From Roseiarcus sp036489975 (lineage in GTDB: Bacteria > Pseudomonadota > Alphaproteobacteria > Rhizobiales > Beijerinckiaceae), in the NCBI GenBank assembly GCA_036489975.1, contig DASXES010000111.1, positions 1 through 64,000 on the forward strand: a stretch of 64,000 nucleotides of DNA, given 5' to 3'. This document shows positions 44,192 through 52,642 of this stretch, in pieces (positions within the stretch are counted from its first letter, which is position 1; the number at the start of each line of letters is the position of its first letter). The notes beneath the pieces were generated by a model. The model saw only the letters and a program-made list of their open reading frames with translations, had not been told where the DNA came from and searched no databases. The position numbers were made by a program, and so were the translations under genes.

Positions 44192-45061
44192 GTGATCAAC
44201 AGGCTCCATCTCATCGCGGCGATCGCGATCTGCGGCTTAAGCGCGCCGGCCCTGGCCGATCCGGTGAAAATCGTCGCGGCGGAGAATTTCTACGGCGACC
44301 TAGCAAGCCAGATCGGGGGCGCCAATGTCGCGGTGACCAGCATCCTGTCCAACCCGGACGACGATCCGCATCTGTTCGAGGCGAGCCCCGCGACCGCGAG
44401 AGCGCTCAGCGACGCGAAAATCGTGATCGTCAATGGCGTCGATTACGATCCGTGGATGGAAAAGCTCATCAGCGCCCATAAGGCGCCCGCAAGGAAGGAA
44501 GTCGAGGTCGCCGCGCTGGTCGGGCGCAAGCCCGGCGACAATCCGCATCTGTGGTACGATCCCGCCACCATGAAAGCCGCGGCAAAGGCGCTTCTCGCCG
44601 ATCTCGTCGCCGTCGACCCGGCGCATAAGGCGGCTTACGAGCAGGGCGAGGCCCGGTTCCTCGATTCGCTGAAGCCGCTCGACGACAAAATCGCGACGAT
44701 GCGCAAGTCCTATGCGGGCGAGCCCGTCACCGCTTCGGAGCCGGTGTTCGGCTATCAGGCCGGGCTCATCGGGCTCAAGGTCCACAACGAGAAATACGCG
44801 CTCGCCATCATGAACAACGCCGAGCCGACGCCCGCCGAAGTGGCGGCCTTCGAGAACGACCTCAAGGGCAAAAAGGTGAGGGCGATGCTCTATAATGCGC
44901 AGGCAAGCGAGCCCTCGGTGGCCAAGCTCGTGCAGATGGCCAGGGACAACGGCATTCCGGTCGTCGGGGTCTCCGAGACGGAGCCGTCGGGCTCGACCTA
45001 TCAGGACTGGATGATGGGTCAGCTCAACGCCCTCGACAAGGCGCTTTCCGGCGGGGCGTAG
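44192..45061 (+). CDS. znuA: Zinc/manganese-type ABC transporter substrate-binding protein
   Basis: A 289-residue cluster A-I binding protein from the GTG at 44192, which has GAGGGG upstream and begins a clear signal peptide ending PALA-DP; a GTG at 44144 would add 16 residues. Likely metal ligands are H in DDDPHLFEASP and H in NPHLWYDP. The third position reads TASEPVFGY, with Glu where many zinc-specific ZnuA proteins have His. The His-rich loop of classical ZnuA is absent. The C-terminal ligand region is VGVSETEP. Zur control points to zinc, but the ligand set is closer to Mn-type proteins. Confidence 0.85.
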   Translation: MINRLHLIAAIAICGLSAPALADPVKIVAAENFYGDLASQIGGANVAVTSILSNPDDDPHLFEASPATARALSDAKIVIVNGVDYDPWMEKLISAHKAPARKEVEVAALVGRKPGDNPHLWYDPATMKAAAKALLADLVAVDPAHKAAYEQGEARFLDSLKPLDDKIATMRKSYAGEPVTASEPVFGYQAGLIGLKVHNEKYALAIMNNAEPTPAEVAAFENDLKGKKVRAMLYNAQASEPSVAKLVQMARDNGIPVVGVSETEPSGSTYQDWMMGQLNALDKALSGGA

Positions 45062-45883
45062 TTGAGCGCGCTCGACTTCGACAATGTGACGATCAGGCTC
45101 GGCGGGCGGGACATCCTCTCGGCCGCGAGCTTCGTGGTCGAGGAGGGCGAGTTCGTCGGCATGCTCGGCGCGAACGGCGCCGGCAAGACGACGCTGATGC
45201 GCGCCGCCCTCGGCCTCGCTCCCCTCGCTTCGGGCAGGATCGCCGTGCTCGGCCGGCCCGCGACGCGCGGCAACGCCCATATCGGCTACATGCCCCAAAG
45301 CCGCGGAACGATCGCGGGCCTGAGGCTCACCGGCTGGGACATCGTCGCCTCCGCAGCGATCGGGTCGCGCTTCGGATTTGTCACCCTCGACAAGAAGACG
45401 CGGCGCGAGATCGACTGGGCGCTCGACGAGGTCGGCGCGCGCGAGCTCGCCCGGCGCTCGATCAGCGAATTGTCGGGCGGGGAGCGCCAGCGGGTTTTCC
45501 TGAGCCAGGCCCTGCTCGGCAAGCCGCGCCTGCTTCTGCTCGACGAGCCGCTGATTTCGCTCGATCCCGCGCATCAGAAGAGCATCGTCGAGACCGCGCG
45601 GCGCATCTGCGATGATCTCAAGCTCGCAATCGTGTTCAGCGCCCATGAGCTCAATCCACTGGTCAACGCCATCGACCGGGTTCTCTATCTGGGGTCGGGC
45701 GCAGCCGTGATCGGCGCCGTCGACGACGTCGTCACCGGGCCGGTGCTCTCGCGCCTCTATGGAACCCGGATCGAAGTCATCCGCGCCCGGGACCGCTATT
45801 TCGTGATGGCGGCCGACGACGGCGTCGACGTCGAGCGCGAGGCCCATCGCCATGATCATCACGACCACGACGCGCATGCTTGA
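45062..45883 (+). CDS. znuC: Zinc ABC transporter ATP-binding protein
   Basis: A 273-residue ABC ATPase that drives metal uptake. It has Walker A GANGAGKTT, a Q-loop at YMPQSRG, signature LSGGERQR, Walker B LLLLDEP and the switch His in FSAHEL. The C-terminus is a histidine-rich tail (HRHDHHDHDAHA) that could bind zinc at the cytosolic face and regulate transport. The start is TTG at 45062, immediately after the znuA stop codon; its stop overlaps the first possible start of znuB, so all three genes are translationally coupled. Confidence 0.92.
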   Translation: MSALDFDNVTIRLGGRDILSAASFVVEEGEFVGMLGANGAGKTTLMRAALGLAPLASGRIAVLGRPATRGNAHIGYMPQSRGTIAGLRLTGWDIVASAAIGSRFGFVTLDKKTRREIDWALDEVGARELARRSISELSGGERQRVFLSQALLGKPRLLLLDEPLISLDPAHQKSIVETARRICDDLKLAIVFSAHELNPLVNAIDRVLYLGSGAAVIGAVDDVVTGPVLSRLYGTRIEVIRARDRYFVMAADDGVDVEREAHRHDHHDHDAHA

Positions 45884-45891
45884 AGAGGCCC

Positions 45892-46671
45892 ATGCTTCAA
45901 TATGATTTCATGCGCACCGCCTTCGCCGCCTCGGGCGTGGCGGCGCTTCTCGCCGGAACGGTCGGGTTTTTTCTGGTGCTGCGCGGCCAGACATTCGCCG
46001 GCCATGCGCTGTCGCACGCCGGCTTCACCGGTGCGACGGGCGCCGTGCTGTTCGGCTTCCCGCCGCTCGCCGGCCTGATCGGCTTCACATTTTTTATCGG
46101 CGTCGGGATGGGGCTGTTCGGCGAAAAGCTCGCGCAGCGTGACGTGGCGATCGGCATGATGCTGTCGCTCGCGCTGGGCCTGGGCCTTCTCTTCCTGCAT
46201 TTTTACACCGCGGCGGCGACCCAGGCCACGGCGCTTCTGTTCGGCAACGTGCTCGGGGTCGACGCCTCGGCGCTGCTCACGCTTGTCGTCCTCGCGCTCC
46301 TCAGCCTGATCGCGCTGGCGCTGATCGGGCGCCCGCTCGTGTTCGCTTCCCTCCAGGGGGAGCTCGCCGAGGCGCGCGGCGTGCCGCTGCGCTTCGTCTC
46401 GACGGCGTTCCTGGCGATTGTCGCGGTCGCGGTGGCTGAATGCGCGCAGATCGTCGGCATACTTCTCGTGTTCACCCTGATGGTCGGCCCGGCCGCGGCG
46501 GCCATGAACCTGACCCGCCGCCTGCCCCTCGCCGTCGCGCTCTCTGCGGCGCTCGCGCTGGCCGAGGCCTGGGGAGGACTGACGCTCGCCTACTACACCG
46601 ACTGGCCGACCTCGTTCTGGATCACCGCGCTCTCCGGCCTCGTGTTCTTCGGCGCGGCGGCGCGGCGATGA
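45892..46671 (+). CDS. znuB: Zinc ABC transporter permease
   Basis: A 259-residue ABC-3 family membrane protein with about eight helices: FMRTAFAASGVAALLAGTVG, the block GHALSHAGFTGATGAVLFG with the ZnuB histidines, and the late MVGPAAAAMNLTRR. It forms the channel with ZnuA and ZnuC. The ATG at 45892 is preferred (GAAGAGG just upstream); a TTG at 45880 overlaps the znuC stop. It is the last gene of the unit; 83 bases separate it from the next gene. Confidence 0.92.
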   Translation: MLQYDFMRTAFAASGVAALLAGTVGFFLVLRGQTFAGHALSHAGFTGATGAVLFGFPPLAGLIGFTFFIGVGMGLFGEKLAQRDVAIGMMLSLALGLGLLFLHFYTAAATQATALLFGNVLGVDASALLTLVVLALLSLIALALIGRPLVFASLQGELAEARGVPLRFVSTAFLAIVAVAVAECAQIVGILLVFTLMVGPAAAAMNLTRRLPLAVALSAALALAEAWGGLTLAYYTDWPTSFWITALSGLVFFGAAARR

Positions 46672-46754
46672 GGGGCGAATTGACGGACGGCGCGCGGCTG
46701 TGAAAGGATACGTTCTTTCAGGTTGTGGGGCGCAGCGAGCGGGCGGGGGGTCGC

Positions 46755-48284
46755 ATGCGCGGGCTTCTCAAATACGCTTTCGTTCTGGCCCTGGGCGCGG
46801 CGATTGGCGCGTATGCTTTCGGGTCACTGAACCTCGAGGATCCCGTCCGCGATCATTCCGCGGGGGACGCGGCGACCGGCGAAATCGAGCCTTCGCCGTC
46901 CGTGACGCCGCCTTCCTTCGATGAAGAGCTGGACTACAAGGTCGCCAGGGAGTTCGGCTCGCTCGCAGGATGGCGTGCCTTCCTCGCCGCCCACCCGAAC
47001 GGCCCCTATGCGCAATCGGCGAGGGCTGAGGTTGCAAGCCGCCTCGGCGCAGACGGCGCTTCGGCAGAAGGGGGCGCGGCGGCGGCGCCGAGCGACGATC
47101 GCCCGGGGGGTGGGCTTTCGAGGCGGATAGGGTCGCTCGCGTCGAATGCGCAATCCGCGACCGCGAGGGTCGAGCGGCTGCTTCTCGGAGAGACGGCGCC
47201 TTCGTCCGCCGATCCGGGGGATTCGGCTGGCCCCTCGAACAGGAAGGCCGCGGCCGAATCGGCTTCCTCTGTCGCGCCGTCCTCGGGCGACGCGGCGCCC
47301 GCCACGGACGCCGCTCCGTTGCATGAGGCGTCGCGGGACGCCGGGCCCGCGGACGCGGGCTCGCGCGATTCGCCCCCTGTTGGGGGAGCCGATGGCGGGT
47401 CCGGCGCGAAGCTCGCCGCGCTCGCTCCGGAAGAGATCTGCCAGCGCGACGAGGACCGCCTGGCGCGGCTTCGCGTGAATCCCTCCCGCGGCGAGGTGGC
47501 GCGCTTCGCCGATGAGCTTGGCTGCGAAAAGTTGCGATCGCAGGTCCTCGATCTGTTCGAGAGGCTGGCGCCCCCGCCTGCCGCGGCGAAGCTCCCGGAC
47601 CCCACGCCTCCCGCAGCGCCAGCCGGAAATGAGACGGCGCACGCGGCCTCGCCGCTCGCACGCGCGGACGTTGCGTCCACGATGGCTTCCGCGACCTGCG
47701 CGCGCGACGAGGAGCGCCTTGCGCGGCTGCGCTCGAGCCCTTCGCTCGACGAGGCCATGCAATTCGCGGCCGAGCTCGGCTGTGAGACGCTGCGCCCGCA
47801 GCTTCATCGGCTGATGGAGAGTCTGGATCCGGCCGGGCCGGCCCACGAGGTCCCCGCGGATCGGCCTCGCGCGAATCTGCTCGGTCCAGCCTGCCCGAGC
47901 GAGCGCGCCGCGCTCGACCGCCTGCGGGAGGAGCCTTCCACGGAGGCGGCCGGGCTCTTCTGGCGCGAGATGAAATGCGAAGGGCTGCGTCCTCAGGTCC
48001 GTCGGCTCCTGGAAAGCCTCGACGTTGCGCCGGACTCAGTGGCGGCGACAATTGCGCCGAGTGAGCCGGAGGCGCGCAACCCCGCGCCCGGCGAGCGGGA
48101 GGCCGCCGCCTCCAGCGCGCCGGCCGCCGGGACGGATCCCGCGGAGTGCCGGCGGGAGGAGGCGGAGCTCAACCGCGTGCGGGCCACGCCCGACCTTGGC
48201 GACGCCAAGCGCTTCGCCAGCACGATGACGTGCGGCGCGCTCAGGCCCCAGGTGGCGCGATTGCTGGAGAGCTTCGGAGATTGA
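46755..48284 (+). CDS. Membrane-anchored protein with four two-cysteine repeats, unknown function
   Basis: A 509-residue protein from the ATG at 46755 (MRGLLKYAFVLALGAAIGAY, one membrane helix); an earlier ATG at 46725 adds ten residues. After a low-complexity Ala/Ser/Pro/Asp linker come four copies of a 45-48-residue helical unit, starting near residues 229, 315, 380 and 465. The consensus is C-x-RDE-x-RLARLR-x2-P-S, then FA-x-ELGCE-x-LRPQ-x2-RLLESL. Each unit has two cysteines about 30 residues apart, which could form one disulfide. An N-terminal segment FGSLAGWRAFLAAHPNGPYA resembles repeats found in caspase-like proteins of Rhizobiales, but no peptidase is present. I cannot name the family. 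Confidence 0.8.
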   Translation: MRGLLKYAFVLALGAAIGAYAFGSLNLEDPVRDHSAGDAATGEIEPSPSVTPPSFDEELDYKVAREFGSLAGWRAFLAAHPNGPYAQSARAEVASRLGADGASAEGGAAAAPSDDRPGGGLSRRIGSLASNAQSATARVERLLLGETAPSSADPGDSAGPSNRKAAAESASSVAPSSGDAAPATDAAPLHEASRDAGPADAGSRDSPPVGGADGGSGAKLAALAPEEICQRDEDRLARLRVNPSRGEVARFADELGCEKLRSQVLDLFERLAPPPAAAKLPDPTPPAAPAGNETAHAASPLARADVASTMASATCARDEERLARLRSSPSLDEAMQFAAELGCETLRPQLHRLMESLDPAGPAHEVPADRPRANLLGPACPSERAALDRLREEPSTEAAGLFWREMKCEGLRPQVRRLLESLDVAPDSVAATIAPSEPEARNPAPGEREAAASSAPAAGTDPAECRREEAELNRVRATPDLGDAKRFASTMTCGALRPQVARLLESFGD

Positions 48285-48309
48285 GGGCGGCGCGCGGCCC
48301 CATAGACAG

Positions 48310-48334
48310 AAAGGGCGGCCTTGAGCCGCCCTTT
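48310..48334. terminator. Bidirectional rho-independent terminator
   Basis: AAAGGGCGGC-cttga-GCCGCCCTTT is a perfect 10-bp stem with a 5-base loop and T-rich ends on both strands. It lies 26 bases past the Cys-repeat gene and 11 bases past the convergent small gene at 48345, and should terminate both. Confidence 0.85.
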
Positions 48335-48344
48335 CCGCGTCCGA

Positions 48345-48548
48345 TCATTGCCCCCGCTTGGGGAAATCAAACGGGAAGTCCCACCCGTATTCCGCCGGCC
48401 AGGGATTCGGAGCCGGAGGCGCCCCGCCGCCGGTCTTGGCGTCCGCGCCGCCGGCCGCTCCGCTCGCTCCGTTCCCGGGGACCGAGGTTTCGTCGGCGCG
48501 AGGGTGGACCGCCGCGGCGGCCGCCCGCTTTTGAACCTTCGGCGTCAT
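48345..48548 (-). CDS. Small hypothetical protein (67 residues)
   Basis: A small protein with no membrane segment or signal peptide. It begins MTPKVQKRAAAAAVHP, passes through a Gly/Ala-rich disordered part (GASGAAGGADAKTGGGAPP), and ends in a motif-like, aromatic tail: NPWPAEYGWDFPFDFPKRGQ. The ATG at 48548 has GGAG six bases upstream, and a strong terminator follows its stop by 10 bases, which argues that it is a real gene. A TTG four codons earlier is possible. Its function is unknown. Confidence 0.65.
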   Translation of the reverse strand: MTPKVQKRAAAAAVHPRADETSVPGNGASGAAGGADAKTGGGAPPAPNPWPAEYGWDFPFDFPKRGQ

Positions 48549-48732
48549 GGGATGCTCCAATGCTTCGCTACAAGCCTCGCCCCGCGTGTAGCGCCATACA
48601 CAATGAAGGGGCTGTGACGCAGCTCACATTTCGAGCCCGTGATGTTTTATTTCGTGATTGTGTCTTTCGGACGCGATCGCCCGGGCCGCGCCTGCTTGAT
48701 GACGGGCCCGCGTTGGCGCAGAGGAAGCCGCA

Positions 48733-50421
48733 ATGCCCAGCCTTCGCCAGATCAGGCTTTCAACCGGCCTCGTCCTTTTCCTCTATGTGACGACGCATTT
48801 CGTCAATCACGCGCTCGGCAACATCTCGGTCGAGGCGATGGAGCGCGGCCTCGTCGTCCAAAAGCTGATCTGGCAGGCGATCCCAGTCGCGCTGATCCTG
48901 TATTTTTCGCTCTTCACCCATATGAGCCTCGGCTTCTGGGCGCTCTACCAGCGGCGCCGATTCCGCTGGACGCGGCTCGAGGCCACCCAGCTCGTGCTTG
49001 GCCTCGCCATTCCGTTCCTCCTGGCCAATCACGTGATCGGCACAAGCGTCGCGCTCACTCAATTTGGAATCGACAAGGGATATGCGCAGGAACTCGCGAG
49101 CCTGTGGGTCGGTTCGCCCCTGCTCGGCGCGCTGCAGGCGATCCTCCTTTTGATCGTATGGATTCATGGCTGCCTCGGTCTCCATTTCTGGCTCAGGCTC
49201 AAGCCGTTCTACCCCCGGGTGAAGGCGACGCTGCTGGCGGTCGCCGTGCTTCTGCCCGCGCTCGCGCTGCTCGGCTATTACCAGGGCGGCGAGCGCACGC
49301 TGGTCACGGTCAAGGACCCCGGATGGCGGGCGCGCAATCTGTCGCCCGAACACGTCGGGACCGCGGCCCAGAGCGCGGCGCTGGCGAACGAGCGCAACGC
49401 GACGCTTCTCTTCCTGGCCGCTGCGCTGGCGGCGACGCTCGCGGCCAGAGGCTTCCGGCGGTGGCGGGAGCATCGCGTGGATTCGGTCCGGCTGACCTAT
49501 CCCGACCGGACCGTCCGCGTCGCCCGCGGCTTCAGCGTGCTCGAGGCGAGCCTCATCAACGCCATCCCACACGCGCATGTGTGCGGCGGGCGCGGCCGCT
49601 GCTCGACCTGCCGCATCCGCATCCTTGGCGGCGCCGACGGGCTCCCGGCCCCGAGCGCCGCGGAGCAGGCGGTGCTCGAGCGGGTCCACGCAGGCCCAGA
49701 GGTCAGGCTTGCCTGTCAGCTCCGTCCGACCGGCGATCTGGCGTTCGTGCCGCTGCTGTCGCCCTACGCGACGACGCTCGACGCCTATCAGGCCGGAGCC
49801 GCCGACTCGGGCGTCGAGCGCTATCTGGTCATCATGTTCGTCGATATGCGCGGATCGAGCCGGCTGGCCGAGAGGCGCCTGCCGTTCGACACCGTGTTCA
49901 TCATCAACCAGTTTCTCAACGCCGTGAGTCACGCCGTGTTGGACGCGGGCGGCCAGCCCAACCAGGTGCTCGGCGATGGACTTCTGGCGCTGTTCGGCAT
50001 GAGCGACCCGCCCGGCGTCGCCTGCCGGCAGGCGATTCTAGCCAGCGCCGCGATCGCCGACCGGGTCGAGAGGCTGAACGATGCGCTGGTTCATGCGCTG
50101 GTCGAGCCTATCCGCTTCGGCATCGGCATCCACGCCGGCGTGACCGTTGCCGGCGCCATCGGCTATGAGCGCCACGCGCAATTCACCGTGATCGGCGATC
50201 CCGTCAATGTCGCCGCGCGCCTCCAGGACCTGACCAAGGTGATTGGCTGCGAAGTGCTGATCTCAGAAGAGGTCTACGAGCACGCCGGCTTCGGTCCGGA
50301 CGCCCTCCCCGCCCACGAGGTGGAGACGCGCGGACGCGACGCGAGCGTTAAAGCCCGCAGCATCGCCCGGGCGGCGGATCTGGCCGGCCTGATCGCGGCG
50401 CAGGCGACCGCGGAGTCGTGA
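48733..50421 (+). CDS. Class III adenylate/guanylate cyclase fused to a membrane heme domain and a [2Fe-2S] ferredoxin domain
   Basis: A 562-residue inner-membrane protein. Residues 1-245 have about six helices with histidines placed like succinate dehydrogenase cytochrome b (H22, H26, H63, then HVIG and IHGCLGLH). Residues 250-340 are a plant-type ferredoxin with C284, C290, C293 and C328. Residues 360-545 are a class III cyclase with metal Asp in FVDMRGSS and GDGLLALFG, and VNVAARL with the transition-state Asn and Arg. In the Lys position before GDG the sequence reads NQVLGDG, so the usual adenine-recognising Lys is missing. Redox-controlled cyclases with an SdhC-like diheme anchor are known in rhizobia. 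It should sense quinone or electron flow and make cyclic nucleotide. Confidence 0.88.
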   Translation: MPSLRQIRLSTGLVLFLYVTTHFVNHALGNISVEAMERGLVVQKLIWQAIPVALILYFSLFTHMSLGFWALYQRRRFRWTRLEATQLVLGLAIPFLLANHVIGTSVALTQFGIDKGYAQELASLWVGSPLLGALQAILLLIVWIHGCLGLHFWLRLKPFYPRVKATLLAVAVLLPALALLGYYQGGERTLVTVKDPGWRARNLSPEHVGTAAQSAALANERNATLLFLAAALAATLAARGFRRWREHRVDSVRLTYPDRTVRVARGFSVLEASLINAIPHAHVCGGRGRCSTCRIRILGGADGLPAPSAAEQAVLERVHAGPEVRLACQLRPTGDLAFVPLLSPYATTLDAYQAGAADSGVERYLVIMFVDMRGSSRLAERRLPFDTVFIINQFLNAVSHAVLDAGGQPNQVLGDGLLALFGMSDPPGVACRQAILASAAIADRVERLNDALVHALVEPIRFGIGIHAGVTVAGAIGYERHAQFTVIGDPVNVAARLQDLTKVIGCEVLISEEVYEHAGFGPDALPAHEVETRGRDASVKARSIARAADLAGLIAAQATAES

Positions 50422-50434
50422 GCGGCCTTCACCC

Positions 50435-50886
50435 TCACCCGCCGCTGGGACAAAGGTCGGCCTTCTCAAGCTCTGCGTCGGCCGGATAGGCGGCTACGAC
50501 CGACTCGTCGCGGGTGAGCAGCGTCCAGAGCGCGTCGATATGCCGGCGGATGGGAACCTGCTCGGACTGCGCCTGCGGCGTGACGGCTTCCGCGGCCGAG
50601 GCGAAATGCATGGCGACAAAGCGCTTCAGCCCCTCGAGCGAGTTCGGCTTCTTCGCATGATAGAGCGCCAGAATCCCAGGCGGCGGCGATTTTGCCGTCG
50701 CTTCGGCGAACGCCTTGCTGTCGGGAAAGATGCGGTCGAGCTCGACATCCGCGTAGAGGTCGCCGAACAGAACCTGCGGCGGAGCGGCCGTTCGAAGGCA
50801 GCCGCCGCATGGGCGAGCAGGAGGATCGGGGCGAGGCGCGCGATACGCAGCACGCCAATCGCCAGGCCTCGACCGCTAGCGGGCAT
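50435..50886 (-). pseudogene. treA: Periplasmic trehalase relic: signal peptide, frameshift, truncated N-terminal region
   Basis: From the ATG at 50886 the first frame gives a signal peptide (MPASGRGLAIGVLRIARLA to AHAAAAFERP). Around 50783-50795 the coding frame shifts by one base and continues as PPQVLFGDLYADVELDRIFP, FAEATAKSPP, ILALYHAKKPNSLEGLKRFV and HIDALWTLLTRDES, then stops at 50435. These are the opening blocks of GH37 alpha,alpha-trehalase. The catalytic regions (PGGRFREVYYWDSY and later) are entirely missing, so about four fifths of the gene has been lost. The relic abuts the convergent cyclase gene with a 13-base gap. Without joining the frames it is invisible as an open frame. 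Confidence 0.8.
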
Positions 50887-50919
50887 GCTTGACGCCGCGC
50901 CGTTCACGAGGCCGGGCCT

Positions 50920-51507
50920 TCAACCCGCGGGCGGCTCGGTCGCGCCGGGGCCGAGCGAGCGCTGCATCATGACCGAGTCCGTCCAGCGGCCGAATTTAAA
51001 GCCGACCGCAGGCAGAAAGCCGACCTGCCGGAAATCGAACTTCTCATGCAATCTGAGCGAGGCGACATTGGCGCCGTCGATATAGCCGATCATCTGACGA
51101 AAGCCCGCGGCGGCGCAGGCGTCGATCAGCGCATTCATCAGCTGGCGCCCGATTCCGGCATGCAGCCGGTCGCTGCGCACGTAAATCGAATGCTTGACCG
51201 TATAGCGATAGGCGGGCCGCTTTCTGAACGGCACGGCATAGGCGTAGCCGACCACCGTCCCCGCCTCCTCCGCGACCAGATGGGGCATCTTGCGGTTGTT
51301 CATCGACCGGCGACGGCGCTTGAGGTCATCGGCGTCGGGCGCTTCGAATTCGCCGTCGACGCCCGGGTCCACGCCGCGCCGGATATGATGCAGATAGATG
51401 GCGAGCATCCCCGGCACGTCGCTGTCGCGCGAATTGCGCACGTGAACCCGCGGAAGCTCAGTCCGTTCGTCCACTCCGCCTGAAGGAGCGCCGTTCGTCG
51501 TGTCCAT
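50920..51507 (-). CDS. GNAT N-acetyltransferase, phosphinothricin acetyltransferase-like
   Basis: A 195-residue acetyltransferase. The acetyl-CoA motif is DRLHAGIGRQLMNALIDACAAAG split at RQL, preceded by VGYAYAVPFRKRPAYRYTVKHSIYV and followed by NVASLRLHEKFDFRQVGFL. This pattern matches the PAT/YncA group that acetylates the amino group of amino acids or related amines. The start is ATG at 51507, 10 bases after the FUSC gene ends, so it is the last gene of a four-gene operon with a decarboxylase and an efflux pair. This suggests an amine or amino acid as substrate, but that is an inference. Confidence 0.88.
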   Translation of the reverse strand: MDTTNGAPSGGVDERTELPRVHVRNSRDSDVPGMLAIYLHHIRRGVDPGVDGEFEAPDADDLKRRRRSMNNRKMPHLVAEEAGTVVGYAYAVPFRKRPAYRYTVKHSIYVRSDRLHAGIGRQLMNALIDACAAAGFRQMIGYIDGANVASLRLHEKFDFRQVGFLPAVGFKFGRWTDSVMMQRSLGPGATEPPAG

Positions 51508-51517
51508 GCGACGCCCT

Positions 51518-52642
51518 TTACGCGAAATCCCCTCCGCGCGGAACTCCCCCTCGCGCGCCTCCGGAGCCGAGAAGGACAGAGATCGCGCGCGCGATCAGGG
51601 GCGCGGCCGCAGCCTGCGCCAGCACGACCACGACAATCCCGCCGATCATGCCGACCAGCCGCTCGATCGCAGGCAGGATGTCCTGCGACGGCGCGAGCCC
51701 CTGCACCATCGACATGATGACCGCGACCGCCGCCTGATGCCCGGTGTAGGCGGCCTCGCCGCCACGCTCCTTGACGTAGCATGCGACATAGAGGCCGCCG
51801 AACAGCAGCGGAATCCAGAGGGCGAAGGAATCGCCGACCAGGCGCATGCAAAGGAGCCCATAGCCGCCGCCCAGCACGCAGCCGGCGACGCGATTGACCG
51901 CCACCCAGGCGGGTCCGCGGCGCATCGCGATGAGGATCACGAAAGCGGTGATCGGCGTCTGCCCGAGCCCCGGAAGGTCGAGCGCCTGCCAGATCAGCGG
52001 GATGCAGGCGACGGCGAGCCCGCCGGTGACGGCGATGGCGAGCAGGTCCTCGTCGACCGGACCCGCGAAAATTCCGGGCTTCGCGCTCTCGGGCGCCGGG
52101 CGGGAGCCAGGCGCGAGCGCAACCTGCACGCAATAGGAAACCCCCACCCCGACCATGATCTCCATCGAACGATAGATGGCGAGCCTGAACCCATCGTACG
52201 GCGCTTGAAGCGCGCCGAACATGACGAGCACCACCGTCACCGCGCCCAGGAGCACGGCGTAGCCGTGGGCGCTGCGCTCCGCCCCATAGATGCCGAAGGC
52301 GACCGCGCTCGCGCAGATGAGCTGGAACATGAGGGGCTCGCCGACGAAACGCGCGCCGAAATAGCCGACCGCCGCTCCGACCAAGGTTCCAAGGCAGCGG
52401 TCGATGCTCCGGAGGAAGGAATTCGAAACGTCTGGCAGGACGATCGAGACCGCGGTGATCGCCGCCCAATAGGGATTGTCGAGATGGAGCGCCATCGCGG
52501 CGATCATCGAAAGAACGCTGGCGAGCGCGGCGCGGAAGGCGACGCCCGCCGTCGAACCCGACACGCGCAATTGCGCAAATTCGCCCCGCAGCGCTTCAGC
52601 GAGGCGGAGGTCGAGGTCGTTCCGCGGCGCCGGCCCGCTCAC
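51518..52642 (-). CDS. FUSC family inner-membrane protein (AaeB-like efflux component)
   Basis: A 374-residue membrane protein with two groups of helices: ALASVLSMIAAMALHLDNPYWA and SIVLPDVSNSFLRSIDRCLGTLVG, then a second half with QTPITAFVILIAMRRGPA. The family includes AaeB and fusaric-acid resistance pumps, which work with an HlyD-type periplasmic protein. It is shorter than AaeB (about 650) and lacks the central cytosolic domain. The start is GTG at 52642, whose GTGA overlaps the HlyD stop; an open frame upstream belongs to a shadow. It is co-translated with the HlyD gene. Confidence 0.85.
   Translation of the reverse strand: MSGPAPRNDLDLRLAEALRGEFAQLRVSGSTAGVAFRAALASVLSMIAAMALHLDNPYWAAITAVSIVLPDVSNSFLRSIDRCLGTLVGAAVGYFGARFVGEPLMFQLICASAVAFGIYGAERSAHGYAVLLGAVTVVLVMFGALQAPYDGFRLAIYRSMEIMVGVGVSYCVQVALAPGSRPAPESAKPGIFAGPVDEDLLAIAVTGGLAVACIPLIWQALDLPGLGQTPITAFVILIAMRRGPAWVAVNRVAGCVLGGGYGLLCMRLVGDSFALWIPLLFGGLYVACYVKERGGEAAYTGHQAAVAVIMSMVQGLAPSQDILPAIERLVGMIGGIVVVVLAQAAAAPLIARAISVLLGSGGARGGVPRGGDFA

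Noticed and set aside
44300..45877. A 525-codon minus-strand open frame over znuA and znuC
   Set aside because: It is antisense to two clearly identified transporter genes and has shadow-type composition.
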